Shown piece after piece: positions 25,475 to 38,900 of a DNA stretch of 44,482 bases. The position numbers and the translations under genes are program-made. The notes beneath the pieces are model-generated. The model was not told where the DNA came from. It worked only from the letters and a program-made list of their open reading frames with translations, and searched no databases. The stretch covers positions 259,360-303,841 of the forward strand of contig WELB01000176.1 of assembly GCA_009602725.1 (NCBI GenBank), in the 5' to 3' direction. The stretch comes from Spirogloea muscicola. Its lineage: Eukaryota > Streptophyta > Zygnematophyceae > Spirogloeales > Spirogloeaceae. Positions within the stretch are counted from its first letter, which is position 1. Each line of letters opens with the position of its first letter.

Positions 25475-28400
25475 TTATGAGGAAGAAGATAATATGCCAG
25501 AATTGGAAGTGCTAGTCTGCAGGACATCCTCAAGAATGGGAGAAGGATATATGCCACAAAGGTGTTGAACAACGGCACGCATGGTTGGCCTACTTTCAGG
25601 ATCATCTGCCAAACCTAGTGCCACAAGGAGAAAACTTCTTGCTTCTGCAAAATTTACCGTGCTTCTGATCCTCCGGTCCAACACGTTCTCAACCTCATTG
25701 CTTGCCAACGCTTCTCTGACCTGCATTGCGTGCATCATCATGACATGCCGAAAAGAGCATACGAAGCAGAACATCAGCATACCGTGAGCTACAAATGTTG
25801 CCAATCCCTGTCACCAGTAACGGGGTTAGTGGACTTCGTCAGACCGAGCTAGCGCGGATGCCAGCTTGGGTGAAGACGAAGCATACCTGCTTCAGTAGTC
25901 CTTGGTGACCCGCAGACCGCAGGCCGCAGACCAGCTCCAAGAGGACAACCCCAAAACTCCAGATGTCTACCTTGTCTCCCACTTTGCCGGATTCTACCTC
26001 TGGCGCAATGTAGCCAGGTGTACCAAACATCTGCGACAATGTACTGCTCCTGTAAGCAGACTGAGCAATGCATTCCCTGTCGATGCTAAGAATCTCATGA
26101 CACCAACATCTCATCAAGCTCATCAGGAAGCAAGGCAAGGCAAAGATGCAGACCTTTGTTGAAATGTTGATCACATCTTCTGGCACCAGCTTTGCAAGAC
26201 CGAAGTCAGCAATTGCTGGTTCAAAATTTGCATTCAAAAGTATATTGGCCGGCTTTATGTCACGATGTATTATACGGGGTGAACAACCTTCATGCAGGTA
26301 CGTGCAGGTCTTCCTGTCAAGGGAGTGCAAAGAGCAATAGCTTGGCCCATCATCCTGTGGGCCATAAGCTGCATAATTCCTGAATGACGACTGCTCTACA
26401 AGATGCCTCAATGAAGTGAGTCCCATGCTCATTGACATTTCTGACAACCTCCACTTTGTCAAGTAGCACATTGCCAAGAGTATAGGCATTGCTCATTGTG
26501 AGAATATATGAGTCCCTTTGCGGCTCCATGGGCTATCCTGACCCACGTGAGGTGAGGCGCACTACCTGAACAGTGTAAACACCAGTTAGGCAGCAAAAAT
26601 GCCTAGTGTTGGATAAATGTCTTGCCGTCTAAGCTTCAGACTCACAGATAGCATCATACTACCAAAACACGGTCGCTGCAGTAAGGCAATATAGGGTTCG
26701 ATTTGACCAACCCTGCAATCGGTCGAGCAAGCTGCCCTGCTCCTTGAACTCATATACAAGTAACCTCTGACGATCATAGGCACAGTGACCCACAATTTTG
26801 ACGAGATTGCGGTGATTTATTTGGCTGATGATTGCCACCTCTGCCTCAAATGCTACATGTGCCTGTGCATAGTCTTCCATTGGGTGCAAGACCTTCACAG
26901 CGATCTGGTCACCATTTGGGAGAACTCCAAGGTACACATCTCCAAAGCCACCTCTCCCGATCTTTCTGTCTATAGCAAAGTTATTGGTTGCTCTTTGCAG
27001 AGCTTCATAAGGCATTTGACCTTCTTGCTGTTCAAGGGGTACTCCTGGCATCCAAAACAGAAGAATGAGATGTCTGCAATGCTGTCCTCAAAGCAGTTGC
27101 CTAATTGCTTGCCAGTAAAAGTCATAAACACTCCGTGCAAGACATCATCCATATATGAGACACTGACTGATTATCCACGACAGCTTGAACAAGGACAAGA
27201 CCAAATAAGAACTTCACTGAGTAAGAGATTTTCCAACAGGGCCTTTTGCAAGCTCTGATCTTGACTGCTTCGCTTCCTTGGCCCATACTTAGCCCAAGTG
27301 GTCGTGTGGGTCATCTTTCACCTTGACTAAGGTGTTGATCAATGGGCTCTTGCTCTTGCCTCCACCTCCGAGCTAGATTCTTGAGCAGAATGCCAGCAGG
27401 TATCAAAGTGACAATGATTGTGCTGATTATAATAGCTGCAATAGCCAGAGCTGATAGTGGAGCAGCTTCACCCACTGTACCATGTTGCACAGTGATTGGT
27501 GAAGTAGCAGGAGCATGCAGAGGAGATCTCAATGTCCGTACTGGTGGGCTTCGCCTGGTTGGACTATCAGTATGAGTTACATTTGGTGGTGGACAAGAAG
27601 GTAAGCCAGCAGCGCCGCAGAGAGCTCCATTCTGACCATAGCTGCAAAATGAGAGATGTTCTGGCAGGTTATGGTCACTTCGATAACACAGGGAGTCAAT
27701 GTCGATAGGCTAGTGTCTACATAGTAACGTCCAAAGCAGATCACAGCATCCCGCATTGTGGATGATCAATCTGGCCCTTACACATAGAAGCTCTTAAGCA
27801 ATCTAAGAAGCTTGACCTGACACAGAAGACAAAGGAGAGGGTGAGTAGCCCCGTGCTTGACTGACAACTTGCACACTTTAGTCCAAGAAGGACTTCACAA
27901 GTAAGACAGTTCTTCTTGGGCATCCAATGTCTATCCAACGTCTGATGACGTAGCACAAGGGATAAGAGTAGCATTGCTTACTATATCTTCACACGCTTGT
28001 TGGTGCAAGAAGGGATGGGTCCGGTGAGCTTGTTAGCACGTATGTCCCTGCACGAATAGACAAACCCATCAGTTGGTTGTCCTACTACCTGATTACAAGG
28101 ACCAAGCATTGTCCTGTGCAGCAGTGCTAGCATTCTCAGGTTCCTGGTCCTGCAAGCAACTGCACCTCAAGCACTTCCTGAAGCTGATGAGCATCTGCTT
28201 TCTGCTTCTTCTTTGCAGCATGCTAGAGGCTTGAAGCAGAGCAACATGGTGCACAGTGTCAGATACATGACAATGCTTGTGTATCAGATGTCAAAGGCAT
28301 GTCTCACAAGGTGGGAAATATGGCTGCTTGAATGTCAAGGCCACTTTCACCAGCAGCATTGATACATAAATCCTGGACGATTTGTGCTGGTATGTTTCCA

Positions 28401-31310
28401 GTGAAAGTATTGTGTGCAATACTTCTGATGTGGAGTGCACTCACAGTGATACAAAAACACATGTACGATGTTATACTATGCAATTTCATGTAGCTGGTAG
28501 CAGGCATGTTAACCAGGGAACATGCAATGGATTTGCGGCTACCACAACTCTCTCAAAAACCATTTCCAAAATTTGAATGTGCAATTCACAATCAAGTAGC
28601 TGGTAAGAGTGCAGATGAATCTCACAGATATAAGGGATACTGTACACTGTACAGTATGACCAATTCAAAGACATTGCTCGGACATTCGCCAGAGAAATTT
28701 ATTAGCATGGAGGTCACTGGACAGCCCACAGAGGATGACAGTGAGCAATTGAGCACTCTTTCTGCACATTTTAGAACGAGACGTGAGAAGCAATGACTTC
28801 TTATTGCTAGCAAGAAGCAGAGATACACGTGTAATCATCAATAGCCCTTCACAATAAGGAGTAGCAGGATTTACATAGATAATATGAAGGGGAGCCCAAC
28901 CAGTGATCGTGGAAAGCCTCCTTCCAAGAGGTTATTGCTAACATTTCTGCAAACGCACGGTACAAATTGGTTGACAAGCAGCTCATGAAAGAGACACCAC
29001 AACACATAAACAACTATCGAAAAGCATGATTTGCTTGGTATAGCATAGCTTGCTACCCATATTGCTGACTCCGCTAAGACCCTATTAGCAAGCCAAAGTG
29101 CGATAGCATTGACCAAGCTTGAACAGACAGTCATGCCAAGTGTGAGACTATGTGCAGAACAATGACCCTGACGATTTCTTGTGTCCACGTGTTCCAGCTA
29201 TCATAAACACAATCCTCACTACACTGCCAGCAAAGGCAGCAAGACTCACATGAAGGTCAGGACCCCACCATACAAGTCAACAGGAAATGTTCCTGCGAAT
29301 GCATTATGAGAAAGGTCGCTGCAAGCACACAGTTCAGATCGTCCTCACGCACTTACTTACTGCAAGATCCTCATACTGAACAAATGTAGCCAGCGCTTCC
29401 ATAAGACAGAATTCACTAATCCTTCTTTCAGCATATTGTTAAGGGCCCCAGGCAAATATCACTTATCACAACAAACATAATATAAACATAACAGGCCATT
29501 ATCCAGCTTCCGACTCAGCAATGACATCTTGAAATACACATAGGCAAGACCACCAGTAGAGACTCTTACTAAATTTTACAGGTATTCCAATCTTGCCTCT
29601 GCGACTGTCTATGCAATGGACTGTGCTCTCAACCAACACCAGGACGATAGGTGCAGAGGTCTATCTTACAGAGCGCCCAAATTCCTGAGCATTCTGAAGG
29701 ATGGCAGTGGTCCTCCAAAGCGGTTGAAGGAGACATTGCTGCAGCAACACACTCAAATCTTCGTGACACAACTCCACAGAAGCATTAGGACGATGTCTGT
29801 TGGAATTGGCAAAATTTGCAGGTGTGCTATTTGCCTATTGTCTGTCATCTTTGCAAGCTGAATGGCAGCATTCCTGTGCTTACAGCACACGAAGAGATGG
29901 CACAAAAAGCCCTGCTGGAAGCAAACCATCCAATTTATTGGATGAACAATCGCTGCAAGTAGCATGAACAGTATCAGTGTATGCTTGAACAAATCTCTGA
30001 GCGAGGTTACAAACATGGCCGCTTGTGTTGCATACTAATACATCGTAGGGCAAGTCAAACTTCAATTGCGATTGAGCCTGCTTGCCATGAAGATGTACGA
30101 GAGATGAGCTGAATCTACTGTCAGTCAACTCACAGGACTTGCAGCCCATCACGTGGCTGATCAGGAATGGACCCAGTGAAACGGTTCCTGTTCAAGTATC
30201 TGATAAAAGATTGTGGACAATAAGGTACAGTAGCAATATCAGTCTTTTCTTTGTCTTCAGCAACTACCACGGTATGAATATACCACATACTCCATATGGT
30301 ACAAGTCCGCCCAACATCAAGGGCACCACATGATGTAAACAAGGGGGTAAAGTGATGTAGCAGGAAGCCTTACATTTGCTGGTCTGAACCATTTCGAGGG
30401 ACAGGTAAGAAGGGCAGTGGTCCTGTCAGTCGATTATTGCTAACATCTCTGCAAGTGACAATATTCTACGGGTCAAAGTTCAAAAGAAGCGCTCATCACT
30501 CCTCAACTGCATATTCTACGGCAGGCATGGCTGAGACATGGGATGGGGGGTCGAGAGTTTCAAATGATGCTGCATGCAGCATTGACTTCCTTCATTTGGT
30601 CATAAGCTGCAAGAGCCAAGTACGCAAGTGATCGAGATATCTTACAGAACTGAAAGCCACTCCAATTTAGCCAGATCGCTAGGCAGCATTCCCTCCAACT
30701 TCAGATCTAGGAAGCCATTTTGAGACTGGTTTCCTAGGTGCCTGCAGAGGCAGAAATTCTGTCAAGTCTAAAAAGCCACTTTCCAGAGGACTGGCAAGCG
30801 GTGGCGCAAGAGGTCACCCTCCTCAACAATAGACGGAACTTTGTGATTCGATTTATTTACGTAAGGGAGGTGAGGCTCACAAGGCCTCAACCCGAAGGCG
30901 ACCGCCTGCTTGACCCCGCCAGCTGTCACACGTAGAATTACGCTCGATGCAACATGTCACGCCGGTCCAAGAATCAAGGCAGGGGTCTGTTGTGCCATTC
31001 CAGCCACTTAGGTAACCACTGGGATCCTTAACAATGTGCCTTCGGAGCTCCAGAAGAACAGCAACTGCGAGCAGGCCGGCGCTTGCAATGTTCACAATGT
31101 ACCTCCAGACAGCAACAAGGCTAAGTGGCCAACCTTTGGCCTAAGGATGGGCTCACAATACGAGGACCCCAGAGAGAAAAAGACATTGAGGCACAACGTT
31201 GAAGATTGTCATGAAGGGTGAGTGGCAGTACGATCAGCAGCCAGTATTCGTCCATCAGAGACCCACAGAGTGCTTGCCAGGAGCAATGCCTTCAAAAGTG
31301 CGTGTGCAAT
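25475..31310 (-). pseudogene. LRR receptor-like kinase, copy A, start codon lost and frameshifted
   Basis: Exons, 5' to 3' on the minus strand: 31310-31232, 31064-30881, 30741-30646, 30448-30374, 30199-30134, 29952-29884, 29738-29670, 29318-29250, 28946-28875, 28716-28626, 28424-28308, 28047-27982, 27641-27322, 27044-26712, a short exon from 26565, 26313-26154, 26030-25887 and 25720-25475. Copy B has the same design. It shows an LRR cap, LRR exons, a TM segment, a kinase with [38 protein letters not shown] and GTPGYIAPE, and a C-terminal tail. Defects: the start ATG of copy B is ATT here (31308-31310), with a stop two codons upstream and no other Met in exon 1. Exon 10 is 7 bp longer than in copy B, including an extra base at about 28698-28701, so the frame breaks. 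In the short exon nine bases are missing. The kinase half is open and might survive as a separate product. Confidence 0.85.
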
Positions 31311-32385
31311 TGCCTATGTGTGGAAATTTCAAGGTGTCAGCAATTCAAGGCACTGCAACATCAAAACAGCATCAGTTGCATCAGTTGCTGATGCAGGCGA
31401 CCCAATGACACATTTCATAGTGTTGCAGAGACTATGGACCACTCTCTAGCTCCCTTCCAGCCAATACAAGAAGCATGTGCCCGAATAAAGGTGCAATTTA
31501 TCGACTCCCTTCTTACATTTGCAAGACCTGAACCCTCCCTGTATCTGTTACTGACATTTGCAGTATACTCCATAGCGGTAGCAACCACTCTCTAGATCAC
31601 AGGCAGCAAAATGATTACTAATCAGATTACAAATGCAAAAAGGCATGTCAAGGCATATGTGCACAAATATGTGCATAGCAAGCGCTAGTAGCAGCAGCAG
31701 ATCGGGGAAAGCTTGCTGACTTCATGACGACTCAGACCAGCGAAAACCAGCCATCAGTTCATTGCTCTGCAACTATGAAATTACGATCATCTGTGATGCC
31801 TCTTGAAGACGATCAAGTTCGACAGCCTCTTCCCTCTGTAGCTTACGGTCTGTGCGAAGTGGTACAAGATCATGGAAGACAGGAAGCAGCAAAGCGGCAC
31901 AGTGTGGCATAGGGAGCAATGTCAATGTAAAAGAACGAAGAATCAAGGCCTTCGCTGACACGAGCTGCGCTGAGCCAACACAGGAAGAGCGCATACAGAA
32001 GTGGCTGGGGCTGAGGCTAAGTTCTTGCCGCTTGCTAACTACATACCTGACCAACAAGTCAGCACGTCTGCTTTGTAGGGAGAATGACGAGCTCCACGGG
32101 AATAAGCAATCACTGTGTCGAGGAGAGAGGCCACCTCGGCCGATTGTTTCGGAGAGGCTAACCAAGGCCGCAGCGGCCGACAGCAGAGGAGAACATCGGC
32201 CCTGATGAGACTTGCAGCATGTCGCCTGCCCGTCTCCTTCGTGGCACAAGGCTGCCGGCAGCACCCTGCGCGACCAGTGCCGCCGTCGCGGCGCCTTGAC
32301 CGAGCTGCCGTTGCCGCCGTGCCCGGGAGGACTGGCGGGCCAAGGGGAGCTGCGGGTGCTCGCCGCCGTCGTTGTACCGCTCACT
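31311..32385. other. Upstream region of kinase copy A, inside the left arm
   Basis: This is the divergent promoter side. It matches 34845-35968 in inverted orientation. Between 31800 and 32300 both arms keep open frames on both strands: plus-strand GTRSWKTGSSKAA and LTNKSARLLC, minus-strand MPHCAALLLPVFHDLVPLRTD. None matches a family I know. They could be a 5' exon, part of an older element, or chance in GC-rich DNA. Confidence 0.4.
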
Positions 32386-32715
32386 GCTCCTCTGGAAGAA
32401 AGAATGTGCTCGCCCATAGAGAGAAGGCGCGCGGGGCGCATGAAATGAAAGGGAGGCCAATTCAAGCCAGTACAGTGTTCAGGGGAAGGCTACTGCAGAC
32501 TAAACAAGGCTATATATACCTAAAGTAAGGTGCCTAAGGTGACATCAATACCCACGGGTGAGCACAAACAAATCTGACAAGCTAACTTGGGCAGCTGGAG
32601 CGCCGCCACAAAGAGAGAGAGTGGCTGGCAGAGCCAGCCCAAAAGTATGGACAAGATCCCAAGCCAAAGAAAGAGGAGCCGAAAAAAGAAGAAAGGGCTC
32701 GCCCATAGAGAAGAG

Positions 32716-32734
32716 GGGCTGGCAAAGCCAGCCC
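32716..32734 (-). repeat. Perfect LINE 3'UTR hairpin, type A
   Basis: Reads GGGCTGGCTTTGCCAGCCC on the minus strand, identical to 2395-2413. It is followed on that strand by CTCTTCTCTATGGGCGAGC. Confidence 0.9.
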
Positions 32735-34369
32735 AAAAAGAATGGACAATGTCCAAAGCCAAAGAAAGAGTTGCCAAAGAAGGACTACTCTACCAAACAC
32801 AACATCACACTAAAGAAGCTCAATACCCACGAGTGAGCAACAGCAGGTCAGAATAGCTCGATGCGGGGAAGGAGGCCCTCCGCCGAGACCCGGAGGCGGC
32901 GGCCAGAGCGCGTCCTGCACTACAGGAAGAAAGGGCTCGCCCATTGAGGAGAGGGGCTGGACAAGCCAGCCCGAAAAAGAATGAACAAAGTACGAGTAGG
33001 GGGCCAGGGGAAGGGGAAGGAAGAAGGCTCGCCCATGGAGAAAGAGGGGCTGGCAAGGAGCCAGAGGAAGCGCTAAGAAAACAAAGCACACAAAGAAAGA
33101 AAGCAGCTGCAAATCACTCAGTAACCCCTGCTAAGCAGCCGCAAATCAGAGAGGCTAGGGTCCTGAAAGTGGGTCCCCTGGCCAGGCAAGAGCCCGGCCG
33201 GCACAAAGGTGCAGCGCACGGGCCATCGACCGCTGCAGCGGAACGGCCAGGGGAAGCGCTAAGGAAAGCAAGCACAAAACGAAGCATAGCTGCTACGAAT
33301 CACTCAGTAACCCCTGCTGAGCAGCCGCAGATCAGAGATGCTAGGCGCCTGGAAGGGGGTCCCCTGGCCAAAACGCTATCTCAGAACTGGGTTAGGACGA
33401 ACCACTCAATAACTACGAGTGAGGAGCAGCAAATCCGAAAGGCTAGCTGCTGGACACAATCCCCCTGACGAAAGCCAGAGGCTGCAGCGAGAGCACGGCC
33501 AGCCTGCAGGTGCAAGGCGTGGGCATGGCCTGCTGAAGGGAAATAGTCAAGCGCATGCGGTAGACCTGGGCCACGAGCCAGCGGCGTTGAAGTCAGCCTG
33601 CTCACCTCGCCTGCAGGACACAGCGTGCCGAAAGGCCAGCCCTCTCTCTCTCGCGCTAGTTGAGGCACTGTGTGCGTCAGCGCTTTTGTGGCCTTTTCGA
33701 ACTTTCTTCACTCTAGTATCTGGGCTGGCCACTCACAGCCAGGGCCCTCTATTGGAAGAGTCTTTCTCTCTTTGGAGAGGAGACTCTTCTGCGAGTCCTT
33801 CTTTCTTTGTACATGATTGCTCTGACCTGCGGCTACTCACTAGGTGGTAATGAGCACCCAGTGACCACTTGAGTCGCTGTGCACTCAAACGCCTTCTGGC
33901 CCCTTCAAACTCTGTACATTTTTCTGGGCGGGTCAACCACAGCCATTGCCCTGGAGGAGAGTTTCTTCTTTGGGAGCGCTGTTGTTCGTTTGTTGCTGGC
34001 CCCCTTTCTCTATGGGCGCGCACTTTCTTTGTGGGCTGGCTTTTCCCAGCCAAGGACAGCTGGAGGAAAATTGGAAGGTGCATACGAAACACCTGCCATG
34101 TGAGCCTGCGGCATTGAAGTCAGCTCGCCGTGCGGCCGGCTGTGAGAGAAAGACGCTTCCAGGAGAGGGCGGTGGCTGTGAGAGGCCATCCAAAGAGATG
34201 AACTGGAAGGCGCTTCCTGAGAAGTGGCACTACTAAAGAAAGAGCTCGCCCATTGAGGATAGGGGCTGGAACAGCCAGCCCAAAAAAGAATGGACAAAGT
34301 ACGAGAAGGGAGCCAGGGGAAGCGCTAAGAAAAACAAGCACGAGAAGAAACAAAGCAACTACGAATGAC

Positions 34370-34640
34370 TCAGTAATTCCTGCTGAACAGCCGCAGATCA
34401 GAGATGCTAGGGTCCTGGAAGTGGGTCCCCTGGACAGAGCCAGAGGCAGCAGCTAGGGCTCTTCCGGCACGAAGGTGCAGCGCACGGGCCATGGACCTCT
34501 GCAGCGAGACGGCCAAGCGCATGCGATACACTTGCGCCAGCGACCCGGCTGCAGGAAAGTCTACCGGTTCACCATGGAAGCGACGGGCGATTGCGTGGCG
34601 GGCGAGCTGGTTAAAGGCCAAATGGCCTCCCGGCAAAGGG
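34370..34640 (-). mobile_element. LINE C-terminal ORF stub, young subfamily
   Basis: Encodes NQLARHAIARRFHGEPVDF, AAGSLAQVYRMRLAVSLQRS, LHLRAGRALAAAS and SDLRLFSRNY-stop. It is almost identical to the stub at 18282-18581 on the other strand but starts at a different truncation point. The terminal RGY has become RNY. Confidence 0.8.
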
Positions 34641-34845
34641 CCGAGGGCTGTGAAAACCAGCCCTAAGAGCGCTGGAGAGAAAGTCAGAGAAAGTCATGCT
34701 CTCAAAATCGGATCCACTCCCAAAAAGAAGAACAGCTCTTCCAGTTTACGGCAATGGCTGTTAAAGCCAGCCCAAAGCAATGTACAAAGGAGGCGGAAGA
34801 TGGGACAAGGTCCGAAGGAGCCTAGGAAATGTAGAGAAGTGGCCG

Positions 34846-35968
34846 GCACAACGACGGCCACGAGCACCCGCAGCTCCCCTGGCCCGCGAGTCCTTCCGTG
34901 GCACGGCGGCAGCGGCAGCGCGGTCAAGTGCCGCGGCGGAAGAGGCCGCGGAGGTGGAGGCTCCTGCATTGCTCGCACAGCCGTGCTGCCGGCAGCCTTG
35001 TGCTACAGAGAAGACGGGCAGGCGACATGCTGCAAGTCTCATCGGGGCTGATGTTCTCCTCTGCTGTCGGCCACTGCGGCCTTGGTTAGCCTCTCTGAAA
35101 CAGTCGGCCGGGGTGGCCTCTCTCCTCGACACAGTGGTTACTTATACCCGTGTATGGAGCTCGTGACTCTCCGTGCAAAGCAGACCTGCTGACTTGTTGG
35201 TCAGGTAGGTCATCAGCACGCGGCGATATCTGAGCCTCAGCCCCAGCCCACTCCTGTATGCGCTCTCTGTGCGTTGGCTTAGCCCAGCTCGTGTCATTGG
35301 AGGCCTTGATCTTCGACGTTCGTCTACATTGACATTGCTCCCTATGCCACACCGTGCCGCTTTGCTGCTTCCTGTCTTCCATGATCTTGTACCTCTTCGC
35401 ACAGACTGTAAGCTACAGAGTCAACATGCTGTTGAGCTTGATCAATATCAAGAGGCATCACCGAATGGTCGTTAAAGTCATAATTGCAGCGTGATATTTT
35501 GATGGCTGGCTTTCACTGGACAGAGTCGTCATGAAGTCCAGAAAGCTTTTCCCGATCAGCTGCTGCTACTAGAACATACGATGCTAAGTTAACAATTTGT
35601 GCACAGCTATTGAATTGCCTATTCTCGATGCTTATCTGATAAGTGATCGTTTTGCTGCCTGTGATCTAGAGAGTGGTTACCACTATTGAGTACACTGCAA
35701 GTGTGAGTAACAGATACAGGGAGGATTCAGGTCTTGCGAATGTGAGAAGGGAGTCGTGAAAGGCTGAATCTTCTCACAGTGATGGCTCATGTATACGGGC
35801 ACGTGCTTCTTGCATTGGCTGAAAGGTAGCTGGACAGTTGTCCATAGACCTTGCAACAATATGAGATGTGTTATTGGATTGCCTGCATCAGCAGCTGATG
35901 ATACTGATGCTGTGTTGATGTTGCAGTGCCTTGTATTGCTGACACCTTGCAATTTCCACACATAGGCA
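34846..35968. other. Upstream region of kinase copy B, inside the right arm
   Basis: Counterpart of 31311-32385. A minus-strand frame starting at 35402 begins GTRSWKTGSSKAARCGIGSN, nearly as in the other arm. The plus strand reads MPHRAALLLPVFHDLVPLRTD. No domain recognised. The promoter and 5'UTR of copy B should lie here. Confidence 0.4.
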
Positions 35969-38900
35969 ATGGCACACGCACTTTTAAAGGCATTGCTCCT
36001 GGCAGGCACTCTGTGGGTCTCTGATGGACTACTACTGGCTGCTGATCGTACTGCCACTCACCCTACATCACAATCTTCACCGTTGTGCCTCAATGTCTCT
36101 TCATTTTGGAATCCTCATATTGTGGGCCCATCCTTAGGCCAAAGCTTGGCCTAAGGATTAGGCCAAAGCTTGGCCTACTTTAGCCTTGTCGCTGTCTGGA
36201 GTTACATTGTGAATATTGCAAGTGCTGGCCTGCTCGCAGTTGCTGTTCTTCTGGAGCTCCGAAGGCACATTGTTAAGGATCCCAGTGGTTACCTACGTGG
36301 CTGGAATGGCATAACAGACCCCTGCATTGATTCTTGGAAGGGCGTGACATGTTGCATCGAGCAAGATTCCACATGTGACAGCTGGCGAGGTCAAGCAGGC
36401 GGTCGCCTTCGGGTTGAGGCCTTGTGAGCCTCCCCTCCCCTACGTGTAAATGACTTGAGTCACAAAGTTCCGTCTATTGTTGAGGAGGGTGACCTCTTGC
36501 GCCATCGCTTGCCAGTCCTCTGGAATGTGGCTATTAAGACTTGGCAGATTTCCTGCCTCTCCAGGTACCTAGGAAGCCAATATCGAGCACTTGATCTGAA
36601 ATTGGAGGGAACGCTTCCTCGCAATCTGGATAGATTGGAGTGGCTTTCAGTTCTGTAAGATATCTCGATCACTTGCGCATTTGGCTCTTGCAGCTTATGA
36701 CCGAATGAAGGAAGGCAATGCTGCATCCAGCATCATATGCAACTTTCGTCCCCCCATGCCATGTCTCAGCCATGCCTGCCATAGGATATGCAGTGAAGAA
36801 TTACTGAGAACTTTCTTGAACTATGACCTGTTGGAAATTGTCAACTGCAGAGATGTTAGCAACAACCGACTGACCGGACCACTGCCCTTGTTACCAGTCC
36901 CTCGGAAAGGTTTGGACCAGTACATGTAAGGCTTCCTGCTGAATAGTTCCCCCCTTGTTGAAATCATGTGGTGCCCTTGATGTTGGGCGGAGTAGTAACA
37001 TATGAACAGTGTAGTATAACTGCACTCATATTCCATGGTGGATGCTGAAGACGAAGAAAAGACTGAAACTGCTAGTATGCCTTATTGTCCACCTTATTGT
37101 CCACAATATATTATCAGATACTTGAATATGAATCAGTTTACTGGGTCCATTCCTGATCAGCTGCGGGATGGGCTGCAACTTCTGTGAGTTGACTGACAGT
37201 ATAATTAGCTCATCCCTCGTACTTCGTCATAGCAAGCAGGCTCAATCGCAATTGAATTGTGCTTTTGTGACCTACAATGTATTTAGGATGCAACACAAGT
37301 GGCTCTATTTGTAACCTCGCTCAGCGAATTGTGCAAGCATACACTTATATCGTTCATGCTACTTGCAGAGATTGTTCATCCAATAACTTGGATGGGCTGC
37401 TTCCAGCAGGGCTCTTCGTGCAATCTCTTAGTGTCCTGTAAGCACAGGAATAGTTGCAATGTCATCTCTGCTTACAAAGACGAAAGAGGAAATACAAATT
37501 ATCGCAGTTTTGTGCCAATTTGAATGAACGTCTCTCAATGCTACTGTGGAGGTGTGTCACAAACATTTGAGTATGTTGCTGCAGCAACGTCTCTTTCAAC
37601 CTCTTTGGAGGACCACTGCCATCCTTCAAATTGCTCAAAACCATGGGCATTCTGTAAGATAGACCATTGCGCCTATCATCCTGGTATTGGTTGAGAGTAC
37701 AGACCATTGCATGAACGAAGCAGTCACAAAGGCAAGAGGGCTACCTGTATGATATAGTGAGACTCTACTGGTGGTCTTGCCCATGTGTCTAATCAGATGT
37801 CATTTTGACTTGGAAGCTGGATGATGGCCTAGTATCATGTTTGTTGTGATTAGTGGTATTTGCCTGGGGCCCTTAAATTCTGCTGAAAGAAGGAATAGTG
37901 ATTTGTGTCATAACGACGCGCTGGCTACATTTGTTCAGTATGAGAGGAGCTTGTAGCAAGTAAGTGCGTGAGGACGATCTGAACTGTGTGCTTGCAGCGA
38001 CCTTTCTCATAATGTGCTGGTAGGAACATTTCCTGGGGACTTGTCTGGTGAGGTCTTGACCGCCATGTAAGTCTTGCTACCTTTGCTGGTAGCGTAGGAA
38101 TATTTGTGTTGTGATAAGCTGGAACACTTGGACACAAGGAATTGTCAGGGGCGTTGTTCTGCACACAATCTCACACTTGGCTTGACTGTCTGTTCGTGCT
38201 TGAGACAATGCTACCGCACTTTGGTTTGTTCATAGAATTGTAGCAGAGTCAACAGTATGGGTAGCAAGCTATGCTATGTGAAGCAAAGCAGAGCATGCAT
38301 TTTGTTAGTTGTTTGATTGTTTTTGTGCTGTCGCTTTCATGAGCTGCATGTCAAGTAAAAAGTGCCATGCCTTTGCAGAAATGTAAGCAATAACCTCTTG
38401 GAAGGAGGCTTTCCAGATTCACTAGTTGGGCTCCCAAACTTATTATCTATGTAAGCCCTGCTACTCCTTACTGTGAAGAGCTACAGATGCATATACGTAT
38501 ATCTGCTTCTTGCTGTAAGAAGTCAGTGTTTCTCACGTCTCGTTCTAAGAAGGTGCAGAAAGAGTGCTCAGTGTCGTCCTCTGTGGGTTGTCTAGTGACC
38601 TACATGCCAACAATTTCTCTGGCGAAATTCCGAGCAATGTATTTGAATTAGTCAGAGAAATACAATATCCCTTATATCTGTGAGATTCATCTGCACTCTT
38701 ACCAGCTCCTTGAATGTTAACTGCACATTCCAAGTGGTTTGATGTGAAGGTTGTGATAGCAGCAAACTCCTTTGTATAATTCCCTGGTTGACGTGCCTGC
38801 TATCAGCTACATAGAAGAATATGTCATAACATGGTGCATGTTTTCTTGTATCACTATGAGGGCAATCTACATCAGAAGTATTGCACACAATACTTTCACT

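Larger units (their letters stand above)
25205..32385. repeat. Left arm of the large inverted duplication
   Basis: The reverse complement matches 34845-42075 nearly end to end. Start coordinates of equivalent exons in the two arms sum to about 67,303 across the kinase and N-terminal exons, so net length differences are small. The edges were placed where alignment by eye fails: outside GGGGTGACA...CTCTA on the outer side, and after GCTCGCCGCCGTCGTTGTACCG on the inner side. Kinase N-lobe exons differ at about 10 of 111 residues. Confidence 0.85.
32386..34844. mobile_element. Spacer of the inverted duplication: cluster of LINE 3' ends
   Basis: Minus-strand ORF stubs end at 32545 (SDLFVLTRGY), 32820 (AGRALAAASGSRRRASF, SDLLLLTRGY), 33118 (SDLRLLSRGY), 33304 (same ending), 33406 (SDLLLLTRSY) and 34370. 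One plus-strand stub ends at 33850 (SDLRLLTRW). Hairpins lie at 32623-32639, 32716-32734, 32954-32972, 33047-33058 (partial), 33722-33740, 34033-34051, about 34172-34190, 34263-34281, 34644-34662 and 34755-34773. In several places the TATGGGCGAGC end of one copy abuts a differently truncated next copy. No complete element is present. Confidence 0.8.

Noticed and set aside
31222-31449. Plus-strand frame over the first exon of kinase copy A
   Set aside because: It is antisense to the signal-peptide exon that is confirmed by comparison with copy B.
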